Shown: positions 52,766 through 61,635, counted from the first letter of the stretch. The stretch is DNA of 64,000 nucleotides from Flammeovirgaceae bacterium (GCA_021298015.1 JAJTGY010000015.1:50646-114645); one strand, 5' to 3'. Numbers and translations: made by a program. Notes: generated by a model from the sequence alone, not told the origin.

Positions 52766-53788
52766 CTAATTTTTTCGACAGCGATCAATAAAAGCATCTT
52801 TGAATAAACGCTCGTTCTTTAGCGTGGTAAAAAATTCACCGACAAACGCGCGGATATCCGCCAATTGTTTTTCCGAAAAATACGCAGCATGGCTGTTGAT
52901 CACCGCCATAACCTCGTCTTCTTTCTCCAGATAGCGTTGCCGGACATAGTTCACCACGCGCTCGTTACGACAAAAGCCACGGTATACGCGGTCGCGTACT
53001 GTGTTTTGGCCGGTCAGCTCACTGGGGTTGGCATACGGGGCATTTACCAAACCCGACATATCAAAGTCATACGCCAGCGGAATGTTCCGGGCAGGCTTGA
53101 TCTGCAGAACTTTAATGTTGTGACTTGTCACCGATGACCAGTCGGTATTAGATATCATGTATTGAAAAAAGTCGTGGGTAATGGCTGTGGTGTCCTCTAA
53201 CTGCAGGGGGTGTAGCATGGTTTCCCGAATTTTACCGTCAAACCGGTCGGCCACCAGGCCATCATCCTCAATAAGGAAGCCGACAAGCTGATGGGTCTTG
53301 ATTTGTTTGCCTTGCCGCTCGCGCAACGTAACGTTCACCAGCCGCGTGTGAAAAATGTAGGGCGTGTGGGGTTCATACAGTTTGTATCCCAGGTACTCTC
53401 TATAAATAAGTGAATTGGCGTCTTTCGCAGTTTGGCAGGGTAGCACTAACTTCAAACTCTTATTACCGGCAAAAAGAGTGTTGGCCACATCACTCTTTTT
53501 GATTTTTACGCGAAGCGGTGGATAGTAACAGTTTTCGCGCCTGAAATTTCCGCGCGCGCGCACACCCACCGGCAGTGAATCCCACCGACCTTCCGCAGTC
53601 TGATATCTCAGTTGCGCGGAGATGTAAACGCTATCGACCAGATTCTTTTTGACCTCCCGAATGGAAATGGCAAACTCAATGGAAAGGGGTTTGCTTTCCT
53701 GAAACAAAACGGGAACAGTCTGGGCCTGCCCTTCAATTCCAAGGAACAGGCAGGCGACTACGGGCAAAAGGCGCAGTTTGGTTTTCAA
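52766..53788 (-). CDS. CotH-like (protein kinase-fold) secreted protein
   Basis: A 340-residue exported protein (signal LRLLPVVACLFLGIEGQA). CotH-like features: VGVRARGNFRRENCYYPPLRVKIKK, LVLPCQTAKDANSLIYREYLGYKLYEPHTPYIFHTRLVNVTLRERQGK, GFLIEDDGLVADRF, the catalytic-type segment VTSHNIKVLQIKPARNIPLAYDFDMSGLVNAPY. CotH proteins are atypical secretory kinases (spore coat kinase CotH). Family assignment is by pattern only. It overlaps the DUF4956 gene by 4 nt. Confidence 0.6.
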   Translation of the reverse strand: MKTKLRLLPVVACLFLGIEGQAQTVPVLFQESKPLSIEFAISIREVKKNLVDSVYISAQLRYQTAEGRWDSLPVGVRARGNFRRENCYYPPLRVKIKKSDVANTLFAGNKSLKLVLPCQTAKDANSLIYREYLGYKLYEPHTPYIFHTRLVNVTLRERQGKQIKTHQLVGFLIEDDGLVADRFDGKIRETMLHPLQLEDTTAITHDFFQYMISNTDWSSVTSHNIKVLQIKPARNIPLAYDFDMSGLVNAPYANPSELTGQNTVRDRVYRGFCRNERVVNYVRQRYLEKEDEVMAVINSHAAYFSEKQLADIRAFVGEFFTTLKNERLFKDAFIDRCRKN

Positions 53789-54363
53789 TAGTAATAGATT
53801 TTGATGATGGCTCTGTTTTTTGGAAAATCAACAGACTCTACCGTGAGCTCGCGAATGTCCAGCCCGGTGCGCAGCCGCAACGCAGCCAGCAACTCACTGT
53901 AATTCATCGGAGCCACGTATTCCAGTTTGTCGTACTCAATCACCTGGGTCTTTTGGTTTTTCATCAGGATGTTGCCATCAACCAAAAAGACGACTACGAC
54001 AATCAGTGTGTTCACACCCATAATCTCGAGGTAGGTTCCCTTCATAATCGCGTTCAGCAACCCCACCGCGATAATGATGAACACATAGGTCATGTCCTTC
54101 GAACTCATGGCCTCCGTGCGCAGTCGCAGCAACGAAAACGCAGCCAGCAAGCCAAAGGCCGCTCCGAACGATCCGAACGCCTTAGAGTTCTCCAGCAGGT
54201 AGGAAAGCAAAAACACAATAAAGTTCAGCAGGAAGAACATGAAGAATAGCTCGCGCTTGTGGTAGGTCCGTACGTAAATGACCCGAATCAAAAAGATCAT
54301 CACGATCGAATTGATCAGAACCCGGTAAATGAAAAGTTCCGTAAAGAGAGCGTGGCTATCCAT
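53785..54363 (-). CDS. DUF4956 membrane protein
   Basis: A 192-residue protein with four to five membrane helices (MIFLIRVIYVRTYH, LFFMFFLLNFIVFLLSYLLENS, FGSFGAAFGLLAAFSLLRLRTEAMSSKDMTYVFIIIAVGLLNAI, TLIVVVVFLVDG) and a cytosolic C-terminal domain (YDKLEYVAPMNYSELLAALRLRTGLDIRELTVESVDF). DUF4956 genes are often found beside VTC-domain polyphosphate polymerases and CotH genes. Here the CotH partner and a phosphatase are present but no VTC gene. Confidence 0.85.
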   Translation of the reverse strand: MDSHALFTELFIYRVLINSIVMIFLIRVIYVRTYHKRELFFMFFLLNFIVFLLSYLLENSKAFGSFGAAFGLLAAFSLLRLRTEAMSSKDMTYVFIIIAVGLLNAIMKGTYLEIMGVNTLIVVVVFLVDGNILMKNQKTQVIEYDKLEYVAPMNYSELLAALRLRTGLDIRELTVESVDFPKNRAIIKIYYY

Positions 54364-54535
54364 GTGCAGGCGTTAGGTTTGCCCCCTAAAATGCAGGGGT
54401 GGTAACAGGGCAGCCAAAATACAAAAAAATAGCGCGAGGAGTTCGAATGGGATTGACAAAGTTCCGTTCAGGTACAATTCCTTTAACGGATGAAGCTTTT
54501 TTAGTAATTCGAACGATCTTAACACATCAATAGCT

Positions 54536-57500
54536 ATGCGCAGCCTTTTTGTTTTCCTCCTGCTTGTTTTGTCTCTGGTATCCGAGGCTCAAAAGAAACA
54601 GCCAGCGGTTACGTCAACGGTTTCTTTTGACCAGGCTGTGTATTCCGGCTTGCGCTGGCGCGAGTTGGGCCCCTTTCGCGGTGGCCGCTCCTGCACAGTA
54701 ACGGGCGTACCCGGCCAGCCTAACCTGTACTACTTCGGCACAGTGGGCGGTGGCGTGTGGCGCACCAAAGATGCCGGGCAAACCTGGGAAAACATTACCG
54801 ACAGCTATTTCGGAGGCACAATCGGTGCCGTAGCCGTAGCCGAGAGCGACCCGAACGTGATCTACGTGGGCGAGGGCGAACAAACCCTGCGCAACAACGT
54901 CTCCAGCGGCTGGGGGGTGTGGAAATCAACCGATGCCGGGGCAAGCTGGAAACACATCGGCCTGAGTGACTCGCGACACATCGCCCGCATTCGTATTCAT
55001 CCTAAAAATCCGGATGTGGTGTACGTGGCGGCCATGGGCAACTTGTGGAAGCCGAACGAAATGCGTGGCGTCTACAAATCAGTAGATGGTGGGGCCACGT
55101 GGAAACGCGTGCTCTATATTAATGACACCGCCATGGCGGGCGATCTGGTGATGGACCCGAACAACCCGCGCATCTTGTATGCCGCCACCTGGAACATGAA
55201 GCGCAATGGCTACCGCATGGACAGCGGTGGTCCGGATTCGAAACTCTGGAAAAGCACCGATGGTGGTGAGACGTGGGAAAACCTGTCGGACAAACCGGGT
55301 ATGCCCAAAGGCACCAACGGTATTATTGGTGTTACGGTGTCGCCCGTCAACTCCAACCGCGTGTGGGCAATCATCGAAAATACGGAAGCCCCGGGTGTGT
55401 ATCGCTCAGACGATGCCGGAAAAACCTGGACGCGCCTTAACCAGGATCGCGCACTGCTGCAACGCGCCTGGTACTATTGCCGCATTTATGCCGATACGCA
55501 GAATGAAGACAAAGTGTGGGTGATGAACGTGAGCTATGGCGTATCGAAAGATGGCGGTAAAACATTTGAATTGAAGAACGCTCCGCATGGCGATCATCAC
55601 GACCTGTGGATTGATCCCAACAACAACCAACGCATGGCCATTGCCGATGATGGCGGAGCGCAAATTTCCAATGATGGTGGCGAAAACTGGACCACCTACC
55701 ATAACCAGCCCACGGCACAGTTCTATCGCGTCACCACCGACAATGCCTTTCCGTATAACATTCTCGGGGCACAACAAGACAACACCAGCGTGCGCATTCC
55801 GCATCGCACCAGTGGTGCATCCATTACCGAAAGCGATTGGACCGCTCTCTCCATTGGCGAGAGTGCACACCTGGCACCTGATCCCGCTAATCCCAACATC
55901 ATCTACGGCAGCGACTACAAGGGCTATATGAGCATGCAGAACCTCGACAACGGGCAGGAGCGCAGCACCAACGTATGGCCCGACCTGCCAGCCGGCTCGG
56001 GAGTAGAGGTAATGAAGTACCGCTTCAACTGGAACTATCCGCTGGTGTTCAGCCGCCACGATCCGAAAAAACTCTATGCGGGCTCCAACTATCTCCATGT
56101 TACCACCAATGGCGGGCAGAGCTGGCAAACCATCAGCCCGGACCTCACGCGCGGTGAACCCGAAACGCTCAAGTCTTCCGGTGGGCCGATTACACAAGAC
56201 AACACGGGTGCCGAGTACTATGCCAACATTTTTGTGATTGCCGAGTCGCCTACCACAAAAGATGAAATCTGGACCGGTTCGGATGATGGGCTCTTGCACG
56301 TGACGACCGATGGCGGCAAGAACTGGACGAACGTAACACCGCCTGCCAATGTCTGCCCCCGGCTGAATATGTGGAATAGCATTGACGTGAATCCGTTTGA
56401 AAAAGGCGGGGCGTACGCAGTTGCCACTTCGTATAAGTTTGGCGACTACACTCCGTACATCTATAAAACATTGGATTATGGCAAAACGTGGACGGTGATT
56501 ACCACGGGGATTCCGAAAGAAGAGTTTGTGCGCGTGGTGCGGGCCGATCCCAAACGCAAAGGGCTGCTCTATGCCGGTACTGAAAAGGGGATGTGGATTT
56601 CGTTTGACGATGGCGCGAGTTGGAGCAAGTTTCAACTCAACCTGCCGCCCGTGCCCATTGCGGATTTAGCCGTGAAGAACGACAACCTGATTGCCGCCAC
56701 CCACGGCCGCAGTTTCTGGTTGATCGATGATCTCACTCCGCTACATCAACTCACGAAAGACATGGCCGCAAAAGAGGCGGTGCTTTATAAACCCATCGCC
56801 AGCTACCGCATGCCCGGTGGCGCAGGCTGGCGCGAAGCCAACCGCAAGCTGGAGGGACAAAACCATCCGGGCGGTGTGATGGTGCATTTTTTTGTGAAAG
56901 CACTTGACGAGAAGCCAGACGTGAAGCTGGAGTTTCTGGAAAGTGATGGCGATGTGATTAAGAGCTATCACAACAAAGCCAAAGAGCGGGCCGAGCAACT
57001 TTCGGCAAAAGCAGGGGGCAACCGCTTTGTGTGGGACATGCGCTACCCCGGCTACAAAACGTTTCCGGGCATGGTGTTTTATGGTTCGCCCAACCTCGGC
57101 CCTAAAGCGGTGCCGGGCAAATACAAAGTGCGCCTTACGGTGAATGACCAAAGCCAGGAGCAGGAGTTTGAAATTTTGAAAGATCCGCGCATCAACACTA
57201 CGTTGCCGGAGTTACGGGCACAGTTCGACTTTTTAACCAAGGTGCGCGATAAGGTGAGTGACGCTAACCAGGGTGTGGTGGACATCCGCAAGATCAAAGA
57301 CGATTTGGGTTCGTTGAAAAGCAAAATCGGGGCGGAGCCCCAGTACAACGACCTGCGCGAAGCCATGAAAAAATTTGAGGACGAGTTGAACGTGCACGAA
57401 AACAACATTCACCAGACCAAAAACCGCAGCGTACAAGACCCGCTCAACTACGGCATCAAAATGAACAACCGGCTGGCGCACCTCATGGTGGAGCAGGGCG

Positions 57501-57682
57501 GAGGCGATTTTGCCCCCACGCAGCAGGGGGAAGAAGTGCGGCAGATGCTAACCAAAATGGTAGATGACGAGTTGGGCAAACTAAATGCAACCATCGACCG
57601 CAACGTGGAGCGTATCAACACGATGGCGAAAGAGAAAGGTATTGAATTGCTGAGCGTGAAAAAGGCACCGGTAGTGAACTGA
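54536..57682 (+). CDS. VPS10/sortilin-like BNR-repeat secreted protein
   Basis: A 1,048-residue exported protein (signal RSLFVFLLLVLSLVSEA). Residues 30-740 consist of repeated Asp-box blades (for example VWRTKDAGQTWENIT, VWKSTDAGASWKHIG, VYKSVDGGATWKRVL, LWKSTDGGETWENLS, VYRSDDAGKTWTRLN), forming one or two beta-propellers as in sialidase- and sortilin-type proteins. The remaining part is helical and charged at the end. Such proteins are widespread in Bacteroidota and are proposed peptidase or glycan-binding scaffolds; no catalytic residues are apparent. Confidence 0.88.
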   Translation: MRSLFVFLLLVLSLVSEAQKKQPAVTSTVSFDQAVYSGLRWRELGPFRGGRSCTVTGVPGQPNLYYFGTVGGGVWRTKDAGQTWENITDSYFGGTIGAVAVAESDPNVIYVGEGEQTLRNNVSSGWGVWKSTDAGASWKHIGLSDSRHIARIRIHPKNPDVVYVAAMGNLWKPNEMRGVYKSVDGGATWKRVLYINDTAMAGDLVMDPNNPRILYAATWNMKRNGYRMDSGGPDSKLWKSTDGGETWENLSDKPGMPKGTNGIIGVTVSPVNSNRVWAIIENTEAPGVYRSDDAGKTWTRLNQDRALLQRAWYYCRIYADTQNEDKVWVMNVSYGVSKDGGKTFELKNAPHGDHHDLWIDPNNNQRMAIADDGGAQISNDGGENWTTYHNQPTAQFYRVTTDNAFPYNILGAQQDNTSVRIPHRTSGASITESDWTALSIGESAHLAPDPANPNIIYGSDYKGYMSMQNLDNGQERSTNVWPDLPAGSGVEVMKYRFNWNYPLVFSRHDPKKLYAGSNYLHVTTNGGQSWQTISPDLTRGEPETLKSSGGPITQDNTGAEYYANIFVIAESPTTKDEIWTGSDDGLLHVTTDGGKNWTNVTPPANVCPRLNMWNSIDVNPFEKGGAYAVATSYKFGDYTPYIYKTLDYGKTWTVITTGIPKEEFVRVVRADPKRKGLLYAGTEKGMWISFDDGASWSKFQLNLPPVPIADLAVKNDNLIAATHGRSFWLIDDLTPLHQLTKDMAAKEAVLYKPIASYRMPGGAGWREANRKLEGQNHPGGVMVHFFVKALDEKPDVKLEFLESDGDVIKSYHNKAKERAEQLSAKAGGNRFVWDMRYPGYKTFPGMVFYGSPNLGPKAVPGKYKVRLTVNDQSQEQEFEILKDPRINTTLPELRAQFDFLTKVRDKVSDANQGVVDIRKIKDDLGSLKSKIGAEPQYNDLREAMKKFEDELNVHENNIHQTKNRSVQDPLNYGIKMNNRLAHLMVEQGGGDFAPTQQGEEVRQMLTKMVDDELGKLNATIDRNVERINTMAKEKGIELLSVKKAPVVN

Positions 57683-57749
57683 TTTTGGCTAATCTTCGTG
57701 TCTTTGTGGCTAAAGTGCCCCAAAGGCAGCGGATCCGTAGGAAGTCGTG

Positions 57750-58091
57750 TTACTTTTTCATGACCTCTTTTTCCAGTACGCGCTCTACCAGTTGATTCAG
57801 GGAAATGCGCAGGGCCTTGGATTTAGCTACCGCCATGCGGTGGATATCAGGCTTCACGCGCACGTTGAAGCTACCCTTGTATTCCTTATCAGGCTCCTTA
57901 CCCATTTTTGCACATGTTTCCAGGTAATCGTCCACAGCTTCCTTGAACGACTTTTTGAGTTTGGTCACGTTGTCGGCCTCAAAAGTTACCACGTCCCGGA
58001 TGCCCAAAATCCGGCCAAAGAAGGCATCGTCTTCAGCGCTAAATTCTACAATAGCACTGTATCCTTTATACTGCAATGCGTTTTTCATCAT
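57750..58091 (-). CDS. hicB: HicB-family antitoxin
   Basis: A 113-residue antitoxin. The N-terminal degraded RNase H-like domain (QYKGYSAIVEFSAEDDAFFGRILGIRDVVTFEADNVTKLKKSFKEAVDDYLETCAKMGKEPDKEYKGSFNVRV) is the HicB signature. The C-terminal ribbon-helix-helix (KPDIHRMAVAKSKALRISLNQLVERVLEKEVMKK) binds the operator. The upstream gene is hicA; both are on the minus strand with 9 nt between them. Confidence 0.92.
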   Translation of the reverse strand: MMKNALQYKGYSAIVEFSAEDDAFFGRILGIRDVVTFEADNVTKLKKSFKEAVDDYLETCAKMGKEPDKEYKGSFNVRVKPDIHRMAVAKSKALRISLNQLVERVLEKEVMKK

Positions 58092-58096
58092 GCTCG

Positions 58097-58112
58097 TTAA
58101 TTAATTAATTAA
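58097..58112. repeat. Four tandem TTAA copies between hicA and hicB
   Basis: A 16-bp perfect palindrome made of four TTAA units spans the hicA stop and the hicB leader. It may be an operator or slippage site; no evidence decides. Confidence 0.4.
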
Positions 58113-58352
58113 TCCGGCTTCGCGCAGGTGGTTAAGGATGATATCAAGGGCATATCGCTTAACAATTGGCTTCGGATGCGGCTCATGCAAGCTCACCACG
58201 AGCTGGCGTTGGGGGTGAATGAATTTCCTTCGGGAGCCACCACCCTTCACTTCCTGATAGCCAAATTTCGTCATCAAGGTTTGCAACTCTCGCCAGGTGA
58301 AGTCGTTTGGTCTGGACTTTAAGCGCAAAAGCGCCTTTTCAAACTTACTCAC
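58101..58352 (-). CDS. hicA: HicA-family toxin (mRNA interferase-like)
   Basis: An 83-residue protein with the HicA double-stranded-RNA-binding fold: FTWRELQTLMTKFGYQEVKGGGSRRKFIHPQRQLVVSLHEPHPKPIVKRYALDIILNHLREAGL. The GSRRKF turn replaces the GSH turn of E. coli HicA; this form is seen in the Bacteroidota subfamily with the HEPHP motif. It would cleave mRNA when not bound by HicB. It is transcribed first in the pair, the normal HicAB order. Confidence 0.9.
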   Translation of the reverse strand: MSKFEKALLRLKSRPNDFTWRELQTLMTKFGYQEVKGGGSRRKFIHPQRQLVVSLHEPHPKPIVKRYALDIILNHLREAGLIN

Positions 58353-58391
58353 AATTTCAAATGTAACTAAATTTCAGTTGCAAACAAGGGC

Positions 58392-58421
58392 TTGGGAATT
58401 GAGCAGACGTAGCTACATTTG
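58392..58421 (+). promoter_or_regulatory. Complete Bacteroidota promoter (TTG, 19 nt, TACATTTG)
   Basis: TTG at 58392-58394, a 19-nt spacer, then an exact -7 box TACATTTG at 58414-58421. It precedes ATG 58441 by 19 nt. This is the best promoter match in the window and excludes the longer in-frame reading from TTG 58423. Confidence 0.7.
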
Positions 58422-58440
58422 ATTGGTAACCCGATCGGTC

Positions 58441-59364
58441 ATGAAAATACTATTCTTTGTTATTCCCTGCATACTTGGATGTGTTGCTGCCCATGCCCAA
58501 GCTCCGCACCCGCTCGAAGGCCGGTGGGATCTTACCGTTAACTGGAACAACCGGCAGGTGCCCTCCTGGCTGGAGGTTCGCCACTCCGGGCGCGAGACGC
58601 TCGTAGGGCGTTTCTGTTTTGCCTTTGGCAGCGCGCGGCCCGTGGCCGAAGTCAAGTGGGACAATGGCAAATTCAGTTTTTCCCTTCCTCCGCAGTGGGA
58701 GCAGGGCAAGCAAAACCTTGAGTTTACCGGCTTGCTGGAAGCCGACAAACTCATTGGCACGATGACTTACACCGATGGCCAGACCTCATCGTTTACCGGA
58801 GTGCGTGCACCATCGCTGTTGCGCACGGCACCGCCCGTGTGGGGCGATCCGATTGCACTCATCGGCAAAGACCTGAGCGGCTGGAAGCCGGATGGCGATA
58901 AAAATCAGTGGGTGGTGGAGAACGGAGTTTTGAGCAGTCCGCAGTCCGGTGTAAACCTCCGCACGGTGCAAACGTTCACCGACTTTAAACTGCACGTGGA
59001 GTTTCGCTACCCGAAAGGCAGTAACAGCGGTGTGTATTTGCGCGGCCGCTATGAAGTGCAGATCAACGATGCGCTTGGCCTGGAGCCGTGGGACATTAAC
59101 TTCAGCAGCATTTATGGGTTGCTGGCACCCAACCGCAACGTGGCCAAAGCACCGGGCGAGTGGCAGACGTACGACATCACCCTGTTCGGCCGCACGGTAA
59201 CTATTGTAGCCAATGGCGTTACGGTAATTTCAGAGCAAGTGATTGCCGGCCCCACCGGTGGCGCTATTGACAGCCGCGAAGGCGAGCCCGGCCCCATTTT
59301 ATTGCAGGGTGACCACGGCCCGATTGAGTTCCGAAACATGATCATCACCCCGGCCCGGCCGTAG
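58441..59364 (+). CDS. Secreted DUF1080 (3-keto-disaccharide hydrolase-type) protein
   Basis: A 307-residue exported protein (signal KILFFVIPCILGCVAAHA). Residues 20-125 form a beta-rich N-terminal domain (LEGRWDLTVNWNNRQVPSWLEVRHSGRETLVGRF). The C-terminal DUF1080 concanavalin-like domain carries LSGWKPDGDKNQWVVENGVL, DFKLHVEFRYPKGSNSGVYLRGRYEVQI and GPILLQGDHGPIEFRNMII. DUF1080 enzymes act on 3-keto-glycosides or bind glycans in the periplasm. It has its own promoter and no operon partner. Confidence 0.88.
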   Translation: MKILFFVIPCILGCVAAHAQAPHPLEGRWDLTVNWNNRQVPSWLEVRHSGRETLVGRFCFAFGSARPVAEVKWDNGKFSFSLPPQWEQGKQNLEFTGLLEADKLIGTMTYTDGQTSSFTGVRAPSLLRTAPPVWGDPIALIGKDLSGWKPDGDKNQWVVENGVLSSPQSGVNLRTVQTFTDFKLHVEFRYPKGSNSGVYLRGRYEVQINDALGLEPWDINFSSIYGLLAPNRNVAKAPGEWQTYDITLFGRTVTIVANGVTVISEQVIAGPTGGAIDSREGEPGPILLQGDHGPIEFRNMIITPARP

Positions 59365-59609
59365 GGGCTTCCCGGATTCAGAATTCAGAATTTAGTATGT
59401 AGCATATAGTTGGCAGTAATAGGGCCCGGACATTTTGGTCATCTAACGGGTGACACTCTACTAACAAAGATTTTCCACGGGGACAAGTGAACGGCTGTGG
59501 GCAGTTTCGACTTGAAAAAACAATTATCGTTGGACTTGTGAGAAAAGAACTGGTCGACCTTTCGTACTTTTAAAAAATCTTCTCCGTGGACTTACAAGAA
59601 TATTAAACA

Positions 59610-60731
59610 ATGAAATGCATTTACACACAAATATTGTTGCATTTTTTAGTTTACAACATCTATGCCCAAGACTCTTTAAATCAAGCTTTAAACATTAGAT
59701 TAAGATATGACAGCGCAAAAGTAGAATTTGAGAATTATGAAAAAATGCATGGCCGTTTTATACAGACGCAGAATATTAAAATGCATTATCTCGAGTGGGG
59801 TAATCCCAAACATACTCCTTTAATATGGATACACGGAAGTTTCACCAACGGTTATGAATTATCTAGTATCGCCACTGACATAGTTAAAAAAGGATATTAT
59901 TTGATAGCAATCGACTATTACGGACATGGCTTAACCAAAATCCCAAAACATGAAGTATCATTATACCATGTAGCAGATGACATTAAGGAACTAATGGACT
60001 TCAAAAAGATTAAAAAAGCAGTAATTGGCGGTTGGTCGAGAGGCGGAATAATAGCAACTGCGTTTTATGACTCGTATCCTGAAAGTGTTCTCGGTCTGAT
60101 ACTTGAGGACGGTGGCTCTGTATCAACAAATTCATACTATCACAAAATGACTGAACTACAGTTGAATGAAAGAGTGAGTGAGATATTTAAGCATAGATTT
60201 TCTTACTCAAAGTACAAAAGTCAATTTGAAGCTTACAAAGCTTATTATGATTACAACGATAGAGGTACACAATTTAAACTTTTAGCATGGATAACAATGG
60301 ACGAAGACGGTTTATGGAGCATTGGGCCAGGTGTTGAGGATTTATTCAACATGAAAAATGAAACTCAATTTTTAGATAATATTCTTAGGCCGACCAGAGC
60401 TACGCTTTTTGGGGAATCGATGTCAATAATTGAACCTAAAATTGTTTTTAGAAATTTGAATGTTCCTATGCTTATACTAGACCCGGTTTCAGATGATGAC
60501 ATTTTTCCCTACGAGAAAGAAAATCAAGAATTGAGCAAGCAACATCCCGAATTAATTGTTTATAAAAAGTACAATAATACTGGGCACAATATACACTACG
60601 AGAGACCTGAAGAATTTACCAAAGATTTAGGAGAATTTGTAAAGAAAATAAAAAAGGCTCAAAGACTAATTGAAGGGCACATGACATCAGGAAGATATAA
60701 TGACCGACATGAATGGATAAGAAAGAAGTGA
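59610..60731 (+). CDS. Secreted alpha/beta-hydrolase (AT-rich, probably acquired)
   Basis: A 373-residue hydrolase with a signal-like N-terminus (CIYTQILLHFLVYNIYA). Catalytic triad: nucleophile in AVIGGWSRGGIIATAF, acid in LILDPVSDDDIFPYEKENQEL, His in YNNTGHNIHYERPEEF. N-terminal WIHGSFTNGYELS and IAIDYYGHGLTK are typical for this fold. The substrate is unknown. The coding sequence is much more AT-rich than its neighbours, and the attC-like site at 60750-60880 lies directly after it, which suggests acquisition as a gene cassette. Confidence 0.82.
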   Translation: MKCIYTQILLHFLVYNIYAQDSLNQALNIRLRYDSAKVEFENYEKMHGRFIQTQNIKMHYLEWGNPKHTPLIWIHGSFTNGYELSSIATDIVKKGYYLIAIDYYGHGLTKIPKHEVSLYHVADDIKELMDFKKIKKAVIGGWSRGGIIATAFYDSYPESVLGLILEDGGSVSTNSYYHKMTELQLNERVSEIFKHRFSYSKYKSQFEAYKAYYDYNDRGTQFKLLAWITMDEDGLWSIGPGVEDLFNMKNETQFLDNILRPTRATLFGESMSIIEPKIVFRNLNVPMLILDPVSDDDIFPYEKENQELSKQHPELIVYKKYNNTGHNIHYERPEEFTKDLGEFVKKIKKAQRLIEGHMTSGRYNDRHEWIRKK

Positions 60732-60749
60732 GGAGAATGGCCCTACTAC

Positions 60750-60880
60750 TGCCAACAGCATGTTTGCGCTATGGCCGGGCGACCAGTTAAATTTTAGTAT
60801 TTTTAAACCAAAAACGTTTGGTTTCGCGGGACAACCCGCGGCTTCGCCAGCCGGCCACATCGCAAACACAAACGTTATCC
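60750..60880 (+). other. attC-like folded recombination site (candidate)
   Basis: Outer arms GTTTGCG-CTA-TGGCCGG (60762-60778) and CCGGCC-ACAT-CGCAAAC (60851-60867) pair at 15 of 17 positions. Outside them lie AAC (ending 60756) and GTT (starting 60874), 5 and 6 nt from the arms, which is the R box-spacer-L box layout of integron attC sites. Inside are two perfect hairpins, AACCAAA/TTTGGTT (about 60807-60823) and CGCGGG/CCCGCG. It sits between two single-gene AT-rich units in the same orientation. The R boxes do not match the class 1 consensus fully, and no integrase gene is in view. Confidence 0.45.
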
Positions 60881-60914
60881 ACAATGCTAAGTTATTCAAA
60901 TAACCGCTAACACT

Positions 60915-61379
60915 ATGATTACTGTTAAAAGTAAGCAAGGCCACAGCATTGAGTTCACAGACGTCAATGCCGAAAGAAATGACAACTATGTAAGTTTTAG
61001 GTGTTCAGACAGTTGGCTTTATGACCACGGTCCGGGATGCGAAGATTGTTCTGCATTTATTAGGTATATCACAAAAGGCATAGACGAAGAAAGCAGAATT
61101 GCACGAGGCGGAGGACTTGTTGGAGATGGTAAAGACGGAAATGCGTGGACAATCCAAACTGACAATGAGCGAGAGCGAATAATAGATTTCCACTCATTTG
61201 CTCAAGAAGACTCGCATTTTGATAATCTGCTCAGAGTCGATAAATCTGCTGGAGTTATACAATTCCGCTTTAGGCTATTGCCACTGGACCAAGAAGCAAT
61301 TGAAGTTGAACTCAAAAAGTCAGTTGAAGCGGAAAATTATTTGCGTTGCCATGTGCTACAATCACACCTTAACAAATGA
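60915..61379 (+). CDS. Hypothetical protein (AT-rich unit, family not recognised)
   Basis: A 154-residue cytosolic-looking protein without signal or membrane segments. It starts ITVKSKQGHSIEFTDVNAERNDNYVSFRC, contains several cysteines (SWLYDHGPGCEDCSAF) and ends EVELKKSVEAENYLRCHVLQSHLNK. I do not recognise a family. Its low GC and position directly after the attC-like site suggest a cassette-borne gene. Nothing similar to a second attC site follows it. Confidence 0.6.
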   Translation: MITVKSKQGHSIEFTDVNAERNDNYVSFRCSDSWLYDHGPGCEDCSAFIRYITKGIDEESRIARGGGLVGDGKDGNAWTIQTDNERERIIDFHSFAQEDSHFDNLLRVDKSAGVIQFRFRLLPLDQEAIEVELKKSVEAENYLRCHVLQSHLNK

Positions 61380-61420
61380 TACCGGGCCCCAAGAGCTTTC
61401 GTGTTACTGTTAAAATTACC

Positions 61421-61531
61421 TCACTGATCGCGCAAACACCGCACCGGATTAACGCGCGAGGCGCGGATGGCTTGTGAGGCCACGGTGAGCCAGGCGATCA
61501 GCAACGCCAGCGCACCGGCACCCAAGTTATG
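61421..61531 (-). pseudogene. C-terminal remnant of a MacB/FtsX-type ABC permease
   Basis: On the minus strand a frame ends at TGA 61421-61423 and reads NLGAGALALLIAWLTVASQAIRASRVNPVRCLRDQ. This is the recognisable last helix and tail (usually ALRAA-ANPVKSLRDE) of MacB-like FtsX permeases. The rest of the gene is gone. It overlaps the region upstream of the AraC start, so the longer AraC frame is false. Confidence 0.55.
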
Positions 61532-61635
61532 GCAAGGGCGAAAGCCCGCGCAATGATTGATGCCGGAAAACCTGATTCCTTTGATTTACGTATGTCGCTG
61601 TTTGAACTTCGTATGACACCGTTAATCACTTTTCC

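Noticed and set aside
55406..56635. A 409-aa minus-strand frame opposite the VPS10-like gene
   Set aside because: It is an antisense shadow of the Asp-box repeats in a GC-balanced gene; the composition is not coding-like and the plus-strand gene is certain.
58101..58352. HicA lacking the GSH catalytic turn as a sign of inactivation
   Set aside because: The GSR-R-F form with the later HEPHP segment is common in the Bacteroidota HicA subfamily, so it is not evidence of decay by itself.
59365..59609. A regulatory region or small gene before the AT-rich hydrolase
   Set aside because: No open frame, box or clear repeat could be supported in the 245 bp; only low-complexity text of the GAATTCAGAATT type.
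60915..61379. Idea that this gene is followed by a second attC site, completing a cassette array
   Set aside because: The region 61380-61420 shows no paired arms or AAC/GTT layout; it leads into a permease remnant.
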